NCBI RefSeq assembly: GCF_019492055.1
Contig: NZ_JAICBX010000001.1
Span: 930,001 to 994,000, forward strand
Source: Flavimaribacter sediminis
GTDB lineage: Bacteria; Pseudomonadota; Alphaproteobacteria; Rhizobiales; Rhizobiaceae
Length of the DNA stretch: 64,000 nucleotides
Reading direction: 5' to 3'
Shown: piece after piece, positions 19,911-31,000 of the stretch
Numbering within the stretch: position 1 is the first letter of the stretch
How the letters are laid out: each line of letters opens with the position of its first letter
The notes under the pieces: generated by a model
The model's input: the letters and a program-made list of their open reading frames with translations, nothing else
Told to the model about the DNA's origin: nothing
Database searches by the model: none
Program-made: the position numbers and the translations under genes

Positions 19911-20756
19911 ATGGTGGCGCAGATGACGAAAGCTCCAAAGGCTCGGCAATTCAGGACCCTGTTCCTCTCCGATATTCATCTGGGCTCTCGCGCCGCCAAG
20001 GCGGACTGGTTGATCGATTTCCTTCGCCATCATCATGCCGACACGATCATTCTGGTGGGCGACATCGTCGATGGATGGCGCCTCAAACGCAACTGGTACT
20101 GGCCTCAGGACTGCAACAATGTAGTCCAGAAATTGTTGCGACAGGCCCGCAAGGGCACGCGGATCATTTACATTCCCGGCAATCACGACGAATTCCTGAG
20201 AGATTTCCCCGGAACCCATTTCGGCGGCATCGAGGTGGAGTTGACGACCATCCACGAAGCCGCTGACGGGCGTCGTTATCTCGTCATGCATGGCGACGAG
20301 TTTGACGTCGTGGTGCGCCATGCGCGCATGCTCGCCCATCTCGGCGACTGGGCCTACGACCTGGCGATCTTTGTCAACCGGCTCGTGAATTACGGCAGGC
20401 GCCGGCTGGGACTTCCCTATTGGTCCTTCTCCGCCTGGGCGAAGCTGCAGGTCAAGCAGGCGGTCAACTTCATTGGCGAGTTTCAGCGCGTTGTCGTCGA
20501 GGAAGCCAGAAAGCATGATGTCGACGGCGTTATCTGCGGTCATATCCACCACGCAGTCATCGAGGACATGGATGGTATTCGCTACATCAACACCGGCGAC
20601 TGGGTTGAAAGCTGCACGGCGGTGGCGGAAGACTACGATGGCGAAATGCATCTTATCGAGTGGCGGCAGCCTGTCGCCCTGCCTGCCGACCTGAAGCGCC
20701 GCAAGGCATTGGACGCCGGCGAAGCCACTTCCGAAAAACCCGCCAAGGCTGCGTGA
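19911..20756 (+). CDS. LpxH-like metallophosphoesterase
   Basis: A 281-residue calcineurin-type phosphoesterase. Metal ligands appear in the canonical order: FLSDIHLGS, LVGDIVDGW, IPGNHDE, 'VMHGDEFD' and 'ICGHIHHA'. It resembles UDP-2,3-diacylglucosamine diphosphatase (LpxH/LpxI-replacing family), which forms lipid X in lipid A synthesis, but has an extra helical insert 'YDLAIFVNRLVNYGRRRLGLPYWS' that may bind membrane; that motif is common to the YbbF-like group in Rhizobiales. It lies 105 bp before the Mla-type operon, consistent with an envelope role. A second ATG at 19923 is an alternative start. Confidence 0.85.
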   Translation: MVAQMTKAPKARQFRTLFLSDIHLGSRAAKADWLIDFLRHHHADTIILVGDIVDGWRLKRNWYWPQDCNNVVQKLLRQARKGTRIIYIPGNHDEFLRDFPGTHFGGIEVELTTIHEAADGRRYLVMHGDEFDVVVRHARMLAHLGDWAYDLAIFVNRLVNYGRRRLGLPYWSFSAWAKLQVKQAVNFIGEFQRVVVEEARKHDVDGVICGHIHHAVIEDMDGIRYINTGDWVESCTAVAEDYDGEMHLIEWRQPVALPADLKRRKALDAGEATSEKPAKAA

Positions 20757-20861
20757 TACTTCGGCAACGCCGGCGTCGATAACGGTCCCGATCCGGAATT
20801 CCGTTGGATTGTCATAGCGGTATGCGGTGACAGATGGTGATTTACTGTCTATGTAAAATCA

Positions 20862-22079
20862 ATGTCCAGCCAGCAAGCTACAGAGTCGGTTGCCTCCGGC
20901 GCGGCAGGTTCGTCCGCCATCGCGGAAAAGGAACGTGTGGCGGCGCAGTTTGAAACCTCCGGTCCCGAAGACGGCAAGGTCGTCGTCAGGCTGTCGGGCG
21001 GCTGGACCGTTTTTGGCGTGTCCGGCATCGACGCTGCGATGCGCCAGCTCGGGCGCAACCTTGACGGCGTCGAAGTCACGATAGACTTGTCGGCCATCAC
21101 GGCGTTCGACACGTCGGGCGCTCTCGTCATCGTGCGCCTGAAGGACCGGCTGGAATCACGCAGCAAGACGGTTGCCTACAAGGCGATCAGGCAGGATCGG
21201 CTTGTGCTTCTCGATGCGGTCGAGAAGGCGATGCACTCGGAATATGACGCCGACGATGCGCCGAAGCAGAAGGCCGGATTGCTGGAGAGGATCTTTGCTC
21301 CCGTCGGCGAGATGGCCTACGAGCTTTATAACGACTTTCTTGCGATGATGTTCATTCTGGGCTCGACGGTTTGGGGCGCCCGCATCCGAAGAAAGAAGTC
21401 CTCGGGCATCTCGTCCGCCGCGATCTTCAGCCAGATGGATCATGTCGGCGTTCGCGCCATTCCCATCATCACGCTCATGTCGTTCCTGATCGGCGGCATT
21501 ATCGCCCAGCAGGGCGCTTTCCAGCTCAGATATTTCGGCGCCGAGATCTTCGTCGTTGATCTGGTCGGCATCCTTCAATTGCGCGAGATCGGCGTGCTTT
21601 TGACGGCAATCATGATCGCCGGCCGATCAGGCTCCGCAATCACCGCCGAAATTGGCTCGATGAAGATGCGCGAGGAGGTCGACGCCCTCAAGGTGATGGG
21701 CCTCAACCCCATCAGCGTCCTTGTTTTCCCGCGCCTCGTTGCGCTGACAATCATGTTGCCGCTGCTGACAATCACGGCGAATTTCTCGGCGCTGTTCGGC
21801 GCCTTGCTGACCACGTGGATCTACTCTGGCATCCAGCCGGAGACCTTCATCAACCGGTTGCGCGAGGCCATTGACTACACGTCCGTTGCCTCCGGAATGA
21901 TCAAGGCGCCCTTCATGGCGCTTATCATCGGCATTGTTGCGTCGGTGGAAGGCCTCAAGGTCGAGGGCAGCGCGGAATCGCTTGGACGCCATGTCACGTC
22001 GGCTGTCGTCAAGGCGATCTTCGTGGTCATTCTCGTGGACGGCCTGTTTGCCATCTTCTACGGGGCGATTGATTTTTGA
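20862..22079 (+). CDS. MlaE-type permease with N-terminal STAS domain
   Basis: A 405-residue inner-membrane permease of the retrograde phospholipid (Mla) ABC system. Residues about 30-130 form a STAS domain ('VEVTIDLSAITAFDTSGALVIVRL', with the Ser of the DTSG loop), the role played by the separate MlaB protein in E. coli. Residues about 160-405 are MlaE: 'SFLIGGIIAQQGAFQLRYFGAE', 'REIGVLLTAIMIAGRSGSAITAEIGSM' and the coupling segment 'EEVDALKVMGLNP'. The fused STAS is normal for this family in alphaproteobacteria. The mlaF-like gene starts on the last base of its stop codon. Confidence 0.93.
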   Translation: MSSQQATESVASGAAGSSAIAEKERVAAQFETSGPEDGKVVVRLSGGWTVFGVSGIDAAMRQLGRNLDGVEVTIDLSAITAFDTSGALVIVRLKDRLESRSKTVAYKAIRQDRLVLLDAVEKAMHSEYDADDAPKQKAGLLERIFAPVGEMAYELYNDFLAMMFILGSTVWGARIRRKKSSGISSAAIFSQMDHVGVRAIPIITLMSFLIGGIIAQQGAFQLRYFGAEIFVVDLVGILQLREIGVLLTAIMIAGRSGSAITAEIGSMKMREEVDALKVMGLNPISVLVFPRLVALTIMLPLLTITANFSALFGALLTTWIYSGIQPETFINRLREAIDYTSVASGMIKAPFMALIIGIVASVEGLKVEGSAESLGRHVTSAVVKAIFVVILVDGLFAIFYGAIDF

Positions 22080-22903
22080 TGTCCGTGACAGAGACGATAA
22101 CAGATCCTCAAGATTCGACGCAGGAACGCCATCCGGATTTCGGCAAGGTCATTCTCGAGGCGCGGGGTATCAATGTCGCCTTTGGCTCGCACAAGGTGCT
22201 GGAGAACCTCGATCTCGATATCCGGCGCGGCGAGATACTTGGATTTGTCGGCGCTTCGGGTGCCGGAAAGTCGGTGCTGTTGCGCACGATCCTCCAGCTC
22301 ACGTCAAGACAAGGCGGCGCCATTCGCATATTGGGCGTGGACTACGATGCTGCAACGCCCGCCCAGAAAACCCAGCTCGACATGAAGCTCGGCGTGCTCT
22401 TCCAGCAGGGCGCCCTGTTTTCTGCGCTCACGGTGCTTGAGAATATCCAGGTGCCGATGCGCGAATATCTGGAGCTGCCGCAGAAGCTCATGGACGAGCT
22501 GGCGTTGCTGAAGATCGAACTCGTCGGCCTGAGGCCGGAGGCGGCCTCGCTCTATCCCTCGGAACTCTCCGGCGGTATGATCAAGCGCGCGGGCCTCGCA
22601 AGAGCTCTGGCGCTTGATCCTGACCTTGTGTTTCTGGACGAGCCGACGTCGGGCCTCGATCCGATAAGCGCCGCCGAGTTCGACGAATTGATCGCGAAAC
22701 TACGCGACACTCTCGGCTTGACCGTGTATATGGTGACCCACGATCTCGACAGCCTGTTCTCGGTATGTGACCGTATTGCGGTTCTCGGCAACAGGAAAAT
22801 ACTCGTCGAAGGCACGATAGAGGACATGCTGGCGTGCGAAGACCCCTGGGTCAGGTCCTATTTCCACGGGAAAAGAGCCCGTTCTATTGTGCCGCAGAAC
22901 TAG
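22079..22903 (+). CDS. MlaF-type ABC ATPase
   Basis: A 274-residue ATP-binding subunit that powers lipid transport through the MlaE-like permease. Walker A is GASGAGKS, the signature is 'LYPSELSGGMIKRAGLARAL' (MIKR is the hallmark variant of Mla-type ATPases), Walker B is LVFLDEPTSGLDP, and the H-loop is 'MVTHDLDSL'. The ATG at 22079 overlaps the permease stop (TGATG), which implies translational coupling. The protein is cytoplasmic and membrane-associated. Confidence 0.94.
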   Translation: MSVTETITDPQDSTQERHPDFGKVILEARGINVAFGSHKVLENLDLDIRRGEILGFVGASGAGKSVLLRTILQLTSRQGGAIRILGVDYDAATPAQKTQLDMKLGVLFQQGALFSALTVLENIQVPMREYLELPQKLMDELALLKIELVGLRPEAASLYPSELSGGMIKRAGLARALALDPDLVFLDEPTSGLDPISAAEFDELIAKLRDTLGLTVYMVTHDLDSLFSVCDRIAVLGNRKILVEGTIEDMLACEDPWVRSYFHGKRARSIVPQN

Positions 22904-22956
22904 ACCTTTAGTGTAGCTGCGAGAATCACCCGGAAAGGAATGACGGGAACGCGATT

Positions 22957-24330
22957 ATGGAGACAAAAGCCAACTATACCATCGTCGGTATTGTCATCAT
23001 CCTCATCATTACCGCCGGTTTTCTGGGCGTTTACTGGATGGCCACCGCCAACAACCAGGGCGAGACGGCCCGGCTGGAAGTCCGCATTCCGGGTTCGGCG
23101 AGCGGCCTGTCGGTCGGCGCGCCGGTTCTGTTCAACGGCATTCGCGTCGGTTCGGTGCGGTCTCTGACGATTGACGGCGTTGATCCCAACTACGTGCTCG
23201 CCATGACGGAAGTGCGCGCCACCGCGCCGGTTTACGCTTCCACCAAGGCGGTGCTCGGCATCCAGGGGCTGACCGGCTCTGCGCATATCGAGCTCAGCGG
23301 CGGCAACACCAGCGACCTCAATATTCTCGAGGAAGCCGTCGAGAAGGGCAGTTACGCGGTTCTGACAGCCGATGAATCCAGCGTTACCAACCTTCTTGCA
23401 ACCGCCGACGCAATCCTGCAGCGGGTCAACAAGGCCGTCGTCGGCATCGAGGAATTTGTCACGACCGCGAAAGGCCCGCTGACGCAGACCGTGCAGAACG
23501 CCGAAAAATTCTCCGAAGCGCTTGCAGCCAATTCCGGCGGCGTCGACAGTTTCCTAAAAAACGTCTCGTCGTTATCCAAAACGCTTGAGGGCGTTTCCGG
23601 CAAGCTGGAGGGTCTGGTCACGCGCGCCGAGGCGATTGTCGGCGCCGTAGAGCCTGCAAAAGTCTCCGAGATCGTTCAGAATGTCGAGACCGTCAGCAAG
23701 AACATTTCGGACGCATCCGGTGATTTCAAGCCGATGATCGAGGAGTTCAAGACGGCGGCCACAAATATCGCCGAGCTCAGCCAGAACGCCGAATCCGCAG
23801 TCTCAAAGGTTGAGGGACTGCTCAATTCGGTTGACACCGAAAAGGTGCAGGAAGTCGTCGACAATATCACGGCCGCCAGCGCCCAGGCCCGCGAGGGCAT
23901 CGCCAACCTGACCATGGTGTCGGAGACGATCGGTGATCGAAACCAGGAAATCGGGCAGATCATCGAGAATACCGATCAATTGACCGCCCGTCTGAACGAT
24001 GCCGCACTGCAGGTCCAGACGACGCTCAACAAGCTTAACGGCGTCATTGACGGCGCAGATGGTCAGGGTCTGGTGGCCGAAGCGAAGGATACGTTGAAAT
24101 CCTTCCAGGACGTCGCCAACAAGATCAACGCGCAGATCGGTCCGATCATGAGCAATGTCGACCGGTTCTCGAATTCCGGTCTCAAGGATATCGAGGCGCT
24201 GATCAACGAGGCGCGCCGTTCGGTCGCCCGGATCGAGAGAGCTGTCGCGCAGATAGGGGAAGATCCGCAGAGTCTGATTTTCGGTGGATCGGGAAGCGTA
24301 AAACAATATGATGGGCGGCGTCGTCGTTGA
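22957..24330 (+). CDS. MlaD/MCE-domain lipid-binding protein
   Basis: A 457-residue periplasmic protein anchored by one N-terminal helix (IVGIVIILIITAGFLGVYW). The MCE domain follows at about residues 40-120 ('VRIPGSASGLSVGAPVLFNGIRVGSV', broken: GLSVGAPVLFNGIRVG is the family core, then 'GLTGSAHIELSGG'). The remaining 300 residues are predicted helical and coiled coil with repeated 'NVETVSKNISDASGDF'-like segments, much longer than E. coli MlaD (183 residues), as in PqiB/Mce-type proteins that may form a tunnel across the periplasm. It lies in the operon 53 bp after the ATPase. Confidence 0.92.
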   Translation: METKANYTIVGIVIILIITAGFLGVYWMATANNQGETARLEVRIPGSASGLSVGAPVLFNGIRVGSVRSLTIDGVDPNYVLAMTEVRATAPVYASTKAVLGIQGLTGSAHIELSGGNTSDLNILEEAVEKGSYAVLTADESSVTNLLATADAILQRVNKAVVGIEEFVTTAKGPLTQTVQNAEKFSEALAANSGGVDSFLKNVSSLSKTLEGVSGKLEGLVTRAEAIVGAVEPAKVSEIVQNVETVSKNISDASGDFKPMIEEFKTAATNIAELSQNAESAVSKVEGLLNSVDTEKVQEVVDNITAASAQAREGIANLTMVSETIGDRNQEIGQIIENTDQLTARLNDAALQVQTTLNKLNGVIDGADGQGLVAEAKDTLKSFQDVANKINAQIGPIMSNVDRFSNSGLKDIEALINEARRSVARIERAVAQIGEDPQSLIFGGSGSVKQYDGRRRR

Positions 24331-24394
24331 CAAAGCAGAGTTCAGGTCCAAGAGTTCGTAAATCCTGCATGGATGGCAGGGACGAGGGGTATTC

Positions 24395-25003
24395 GTGAAG
24401 AGTTGTAGTCAATCCGGACTGGCCGTAGCTGTCCTGCTGGCTGGCGCTGCATTTTTGAGTGGATGCGGCGGCGGACCATTTGCTCCAAAGCCCGACACCT
24501 ACGAATTAACGGGCATCCCGACAGTCAAGGGACCGTCCTCGAGAAACCGTCAGATCGTCGTAACCGATCCGGCCGCGCTGAAGTCTCTGGACGGCGCCAA
24601 TATTGTCGTGCGGACTTCGCCCGAGGCGATCCAGTATCTCGCCAGGTCGCAGTGGAATGACAATCTGCCTGCGATCATTCAGCAACGGCTGGTTACGGCG
24701 TTCGAGGACAGCGGGCGCCTGGGCGGCGTGGCGAAACCCGGCGACAGCATCGCCGTCGACTATCTCGTTTCACCGACGATCCGCGCCTTCGAGGTGGTCG
24801 CCAGCGACAACGGCGACACCGCCGTGGTCGAGATTTCCGTTCGCATTGTCAATGATCGCAACGGCGTGGTGCGGGCGCAAAAGGTCTTCCAGGCGACTGC
24901 GCCTGTCTATGGATCCGAAAATATCGATTTCATACGCGCGCTCGACGAGGCCAATGGCCAGGTCGTCACCGACATCGTCGCCTGGACGCTGAAGATCGTC
25001 TGA
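24395..25003 (+). CDS. PqiC-like ABC-transport auxiliary lipoprotein
   Basis: A 202-residue lipoprotein with lipobox FLSGC (Cys24), start GTG at 24395 after GAGGGG. The mature part has the DUF330/PqiC pattern: 'YELTG', 'IVVTDPAALKSLDGANIVVRTSPEAIQYLARSQWND' (here the diagnostic part is YLARSQWNDNLP) and 'FEDSGR'. PqiC proteins sit in the outer membrane and meet the MCE tunnel from below. It is the last gene of the four-gene Mla-type operon, 64 bp after the MCE gene and before a bidirectional terminator. No MlaC-type soluble carrier is present here. Confidence 0.87.
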   Translation: MKSCSQSGLAVAVLLAGAAFLSGCGGGPFAPKPDTYELTGIPTVKGPSSRNRQIVVTDPAALKSLDGANIVVRTSPEAIQYLARSQWNDNLPAIIQQRLVTAFEDSGRLGGVAKPGDSIAVDYLVSPTIRAFEVVASDNGDTAVVEISVRIVNDRNGVVRAQKVFQATAPVYGSENIDFIRALDEANGQVVTDIVAWTLKIV

Positions 25004-25029
25004 TCGCGTTGTAAGGTTTTACAAACGAC

Positions 25030-25057
25030 AAAGGCCGGCTCGCGAGAGCCGGCCTTT
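25030..25057. terminator. Bidirectional intrinsic terminator between lipid-transport operon and rgsE-like gene
   Basis: Perfect 11-bp stem (25030-25040 with 25047-25057) and 6-base loop. An A run on one side and T run on the other let it serve both convergent units. Confidence 0.85.
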
Positions 25058-25081
25058 CCATTTTGAGTATTTGTGTGTCGC

Positions 25082-28000
25082 TTATTTCAGCCTGCCGCTG
25101 GCGTGGGCGAGCATCGTATAGACCTTGCCCGTATCCGAAGTCAGATAGGTCTGGGCCACGGACTTGTCCCGATTGTTTGCGGAGACATCGGCCAGCAGTT
25201 TCTCGAAGTCGGAGATGTAGTGATCCACGGCGCTGCGGAACTCCGGTTCCTGACCGTATTTCTTCTTGATGTCTTCGAAAGTCTTCTGACCCTTCAGCGT
25301 GTACAGGCGGCGGGTGAAGATGTCCCTTTCGCCGGCCTGGTAACGGCGCCACAGCTCCACAGAGGCGTCGTGGTCGATGGCGCGCGCGATATCGACCGAC
25401 AGAGAGTTCAGGGACTCGACCACCTGGCGCGGATTGCGGGAACGGCTGCTGTTGGCGGACTGCGCATTGGAGTTGGATGCGCGCTGTTCGCCGCCGTTGT
25501 CGCCGTCCTCGCGCGATGCGCCGCGCAGCAGGTCCTTGACCCAGCCTTCACCGAAAGACTTGCGCGATGCATTGCCGGCGTCAGCCTTCGGCTTGGAGCC
25601 GCCGCTGTCCATCACGCCGAGGCCGCCGCGCAGGCTCGATGTGGTGGTTGGCGTCGGGCGCTTGGCCGGCTCGACAAGCCGTGCGGTCGTGGCGCCGGTC
25701 GTTCCTGTGCCCTGCGCGGCTGCAGCCGGCTGCGGGGCAGGGGCGGCCTGAGCCTGCACGGGTTCGGCGACAACCGCCGCTGCTGCTGCGACAGGACGTG
25801 CGCCCGGGCCGGAATGCTCGAACAGGCCGGATGACTGGTCGACGATGTTCGCAAGGTCCTTGAGAGCCTTGATCTGGTCGGCGACCGCCTGACGCATGGC
25901 CGCCGTGCTTTCGCGTGTTTCCTCAGGCAGGTCGAACACGCCGCGCTTGATTTCCGAGCGTGTGGTGTTCAGTTCCTCGCGGATGTCGCCGGCGGCGCGA
26001 CGGATTTCTTCCGTTGCTCCGTTGAAGCGCGATACGGCTTCTTCGACGGCTTCCTTGATCGCCTGCTTCATGTTCTGCGACGCGTTCGTCGAGCGCGTTT
26101 CGGTCTCGGAAAGCAGTTCGCTCAGCTCCTTCATGGAGGAAGACAGGCTGCCGGAAAGCTGCTTGGCCGTGCTGTCGGCCTTTTCGGAGGCCTTGCCGAA
26201 CGCATCCTGGACGATGCCTTCCAGCGACCGCATGGTCACGCCGATTTCCTCGGAGCGCTCGACCAGGCCCTTCGACAGGCTGTCGAGAGCTTCGCGGCGT
26301 TCGTCGAGCGTGTTGGCGAGGCTCGACTGCGCGGCGCCAAGCAAGTCGGACGCGGTCGAAAGCACCTTCGAATGATCGGAGAAGCTTTCGGCGATTTCGC
26401 CGATCCGGCCGAGCGTCGAACCGGAAATGCCGTCGAGCTTGGCGAGGTTGCTTTCAAGCAACTGCGCCGAACTCGAGATCGTTTCCGCCGAGTTGGTGGC
26501 CGACGAGTTGAACTTTTCGGTGGTTTCGACCAGCCGGCTGTCGACGCTGGCGAGAGTGGTTGCAGCGTTTTCGATAAGATTGGAGATCGACGTGTTGCTC
26601 TCTCCCAGCTGTTCGATCAGGCTGATGACGTCCGACCGCAGACTTGCGCCTGCGCGTTCGATCGCAGCCAGCGTCTCGCCCGTGCGGGAGGAGAGGGCGC
26701 TGACCAGCGCGGAACTCTGCGCCTGCAACTGATCGGTGCTCGACAGGGTGATCTGCTCGATCTCCGCTGCGATTTCCTTGCCGCTTTCGAGATAGCGATC
26801 GATCAGCGGACGGGCCTTCTGCTCGATAATGTTCGACAGCTCCGTGGAGCGGCCGGCGAGCATCGAGTTGAGTTCGCGGGTCTGCTCGTCGAGCACCGTC
26901 TTGATCGACTCGTTGCGCGCGGCGATCGCCTGTTCGCTGTTCTCAAGCTGCGTAGCGAAATTCGTCGCCTGCTGGCCGATCTTTTCTTCGGCGTTCATGG
27001 CGGCGCTGGTGATCGATTCTGCAGCGCCCAGGAAACTGTTCTCGCTGTCGACCAGCCGGGTGGAGAGGTCGGCAAGCTGGTTGGTCCAGGATTCCGAACG
27101 TTCCGACAGACGGCTGTCGATAGCGTCGGAATAGCTTGCGGCTGCGGCGCTGAGCTGGCTTGCGAACTGTTCGCCAAGACCCTGCAGCGACTGCGCGGAG
27201 CGCAACGCTTCGGAGTCGAACTGGTTGACAGTTTCGGAAACCGTGTCGCGCAGCGTCGTTGCAAGATTGCGCGCCTGTTCCTCGATCATCGAATTGACGT
27301 TCTGCATGCCGGTGCTGAGCGCGCTGTCCATTGTGCCCAGGCGGTGCTCCATGTTCGACATCTGGTCTTCGACGGACTGGTTCATCCGGCCGATATTCGC
27401 TTCGAACACGGTGTCCAGCGCCTTGACGCCCTGGTCGATACGGCCCGAAAGCTCTTCCGTTTCCTTCGAAAGCGTATCGTAGATGGCGCCCGAGCCGCCG
27501 CTCAGAAGCGCATCGATGCGGGCGGCGTTGGTTTCCAGCGTGTTTGCCAGCTGTTCGGTGTTGCCGACGACGGAATTCGAAATCGTTTCCGAATGATCGC
27601 GCAAGATGCCGTCGATACGCTCTGCGTTGGAGCCGAGGGTGACCGCCAGCGCATGCGTATTGTCGGTGACAGCCCTTTCGACAGCCGATGCGCCGTCGCG
27701 CAACAGGGTTTCCAGACGGTCGGTGTTCGAGCCCAGCGTATTGGCGATGGACTGGGTGCCTTCCGTGGAAGCGTTGGTGATGATGGCTTCGCCTTCGCGG
27801 ATCAGCGCGGCCATGCGCTCCGTATTGGAGCTCAGAGTGGTTTCCAGATCGCTGGAGCTGGATTTCGCCGCCTCGTTGATGGCCGACGTGCCTGACGTGA
27901 TGAGGCCTTCCAGGCGATCGGCGGATGCGCCCATTGTGCGCTCGAGCGCGGTGGCTCCCTGTTCCGCCGCCTGGTTGATGCCGGACGTGCCGGTGCTGAT

Positions 28001-31000
28001 CAGGCTTTCGAGCCGGTCCGCAGACGAGCTGAGAGTCCGCTCGAGAGCCCCGTTGCTCTGTTCCGCCGCTTCGCTGATGGACGCGGATCCGGAAGTGATC
28101 AGTTCTTCCAGTCGCGCTGACGAGGAGCTCAACGTCTGTTCCAGTTCCGAAGCGCTCTGCTGGGCGGTAAGGCTGATGGACGAGGTTCCCGAAGCGATAA
28201 GATTTTCCAGGCGATCCGAGGATGCGCCGAGGGTCTGTTCGATCGCACCCACGCTTTGTTCTGTCGTGTGCCGGATCGACGATGTGCCGGTGCTGATCAG
28301 ATCCTCAAGGCGTTGTGTCGAAGAACCGAAGGTGCTTTCGATCGCACCCACGCTTTGTTCGATCGCACCCACGCTCTGTTCTGTTGTGTGCCGGATCGAC
28401 GATGTGCCGGTGCTGATCAGTTCCTCAAGGCGTTGTGTCGAAGAGCCGAAGGTGCTTTCGATCGCGCCCGCGCCCTGTTCGGCCGCCTGGTTCAGCGTGG
28501 ACGCCCCGTTGTTGATCAGCCCCTCGAGCCTGTCGGTAGAGGCGCTGATGCTCTCGCTGAAGCTGCTTGTACCCTGCTCAACGGCGCGGTTTAGCGTCGA
28601 TGCGCCGGTGTTTATCAGGCCTTCGAGCCTGTCGTTAGAGGCGCTGATGCTCTCGCTGAAGCTGCTTGTACCCTGCTCAACGGCGCGGTTCAGCGTCGAT
28701 GCGCCGGTGTTTATCAGACCTTCGAGCCTGTCGGTAGAGGCGCTGATGCTCTCGCTGAAGCTGCTTGTTCCCTGCTCAACGGCGCGGTTTAGCGTCGATG
28801 CGCCGGTGTTTATCAGACCTTCGAGCCTGTCAGTGGATGCCCCGATGCTCTCGCTGAAGCTGGCGGTTCCCTGTTTCACGGCCTGTCCAAGGGAGATCGT
28901 GCCGTTGTCGATCAGGTCCTTAAGGCGTTCCGCGTTGCCGCTGAGCGTTGTTTCCAGCTTCTGGGAACTCTCGGTGGTGGCGTTGTTGATCGCCGCCGTT
29001 CCAAAGCTGATAAGGCCTTCCAGCCGTTCAGTATTCGCCAAAAGCGTCGATTCCAGTTCGCGGTTGCCGCTGGTGGAGGCTTCGCTCAGATCCGACACGC
29101 CGCGGCCGATGAGGCTTGCGAAATTGTCGGCGCTCTCTTCCAGCTTGGAGGCAAGCGCGTCCGTCTGGCCGCTGACGGCGCCGGATATGGTCGCCGCGCC
29201 GTCCTTGAGCAGGATGTCCACGCGCTCGGAGGTGTCGGACAGAGCGCGTTCGACCGCGCCGACCTTTTCCTCGATCTTGTTTGTGATGTCCTGGCTGCTC
29301 CGGGACAGATTGTGCTCGAGTTCCTGCGAACGCTGGGTAAGCGACTCGTCGAGTTGACGTGCGCGCTGGTCAAGAGATCCGTCGATCTGACGTGTGTGCC
29401 GGTCCAGGGATTCGTCGATCTGGCTCGTTCTCTGGCTCAGGGAATCGTCAAGATGGCGGGTGCGCTGGTCCATGGACTCGGCGATCTGCTGGGCGTTTGT
29501 GCTCAGGATTGAGTCGATGGAGCCGCTGGTGTGCGACAACGTATCGTTGATCGCGACAAGGCTTTCGCCCAGCTTGTCGGCGAGTGTTCCGCTGCGCTGG
29601 TCGAAAGCGGAGGTGAACTGCTTGACCCGATCGTCGAACGCGGAGTTGAGCTGGGAAATGGTTCCCTGCAGCCGGTCTTCGAAGAAGCCGGACCGGGTGT
29701 CCAGGTCGTTCATCGCGTCTTCGGTATGCTGCTGCAGGCTCTGCCTGAAGTTCACGGCCTTTTCGTCGAGACGCTGGTTCAGCGTGTCGATAACGCCGCC
29801 AAGACCTGCGGAAAAGGCCTTCTCGCCGGTGCTCACGCTTTCGGTGATGTCGCGGGTGCGGGCAAGCAGCGTTTCGTTGAGCTGGCGCGCCCGCTCGTTC
29901 AGTATCGTGTTGAGCTTCTTCGTGTTGTTGTCGATCGAGGAAGCGCGGGTTTCGAACTCACTGAGAAGCTGCTGCCCGTATTCCGAAATCGATCCATGAA
30001 GGACTTCAAGGCGACTGTCGAATTCCTCGGCCAGCGTACGACCGGAGTTTCCGAACGCCAGCATCAGCGCTTCAAGGCGTTTCTGCAGGAGTTCGGCGAC
30101 ATTCTCGGAGAGCTCCTCCGCCTGTGTCGAAAGCTGGGTCGTCCTTGTGTCGACAAGCGCTGCGGCCGCCTTGCCGGACGTCGAGATCTTGTTGGAGATA
30201 TCGTCGCCCGCCGAGTTCAGTTCCTCGCGCAACTGTTCGTGCGCCTTGACGATGCGCGCGCGGACGCGCTCGGAATGCGCGATGATGGCTTCACGCTCGT
30301 TGCCGAGGCCTTCGACGAGGTTGCGGATCCGCACCTCGTTGTCCGAGTAGCTCTGTTCCAGGGCGCTGATTTCCGAATGAACCAGCGTTTCCAGTTCGGA
30401 GGCGCGCGCGATGGTCCGCTCGATGCCGTCATTCATCGCCGATACTTCGCGGCGGATCGCCTGGCCGACGCTGGTGATGTTGTCGGCCGCGATGTTTTCG
30501 GGTTCGGAGAGACGCAGCGCCAGTTCCGTCATGGAACGCGCAACGGAACGCATTTCCTGGGCGCGCGCGATCATCATCCCGAAGCCGACGATCATCATCG
30601 CCGGCAGAATGATCGTTGCGATCGCGCCGAGAATGTCCGGATTGGCGGACAGATTGGCGAATGTGGAGAAACTCCAGATGCGCGATCCGTAGACCATGCC
30701 TGTCAGAACAAAGCCTGCGACAAGCCAGATGCCGGCGGCGACATAGGCGGTGATCCGCGTTGATCGGCCGGAATTGCTGTCCAGGGATTTCAGAATGTAG
30801 GCTGTCGATCGGCGGCTGTCGTCATTGGCCGGTGCAAAAGCCGGGCCGGATTTGCGTCCCGAACCGGCCTGCGTTCTCTGGTTCTGCTGGCCGGAGGCGC
30901 GTTTTGTGTCCGGAACGGAATTGGCGACGTCCTGCGGCGTCGCCCGCTGGACGCGGCGTGATTCCGGACGGTCCTGCTGGTCGCGGGAAGCGGGTGGGCG

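Noticed and set aside
27606-29357. Long sense-looking frame opposite the rgsE-like gene with repeated 'TARFSVDAPVFIRPSSLS'
   Set aside because: The repetition is only the antisense of the 99-bp coding repeats; the minus-strand frame is complete and matches a known family.
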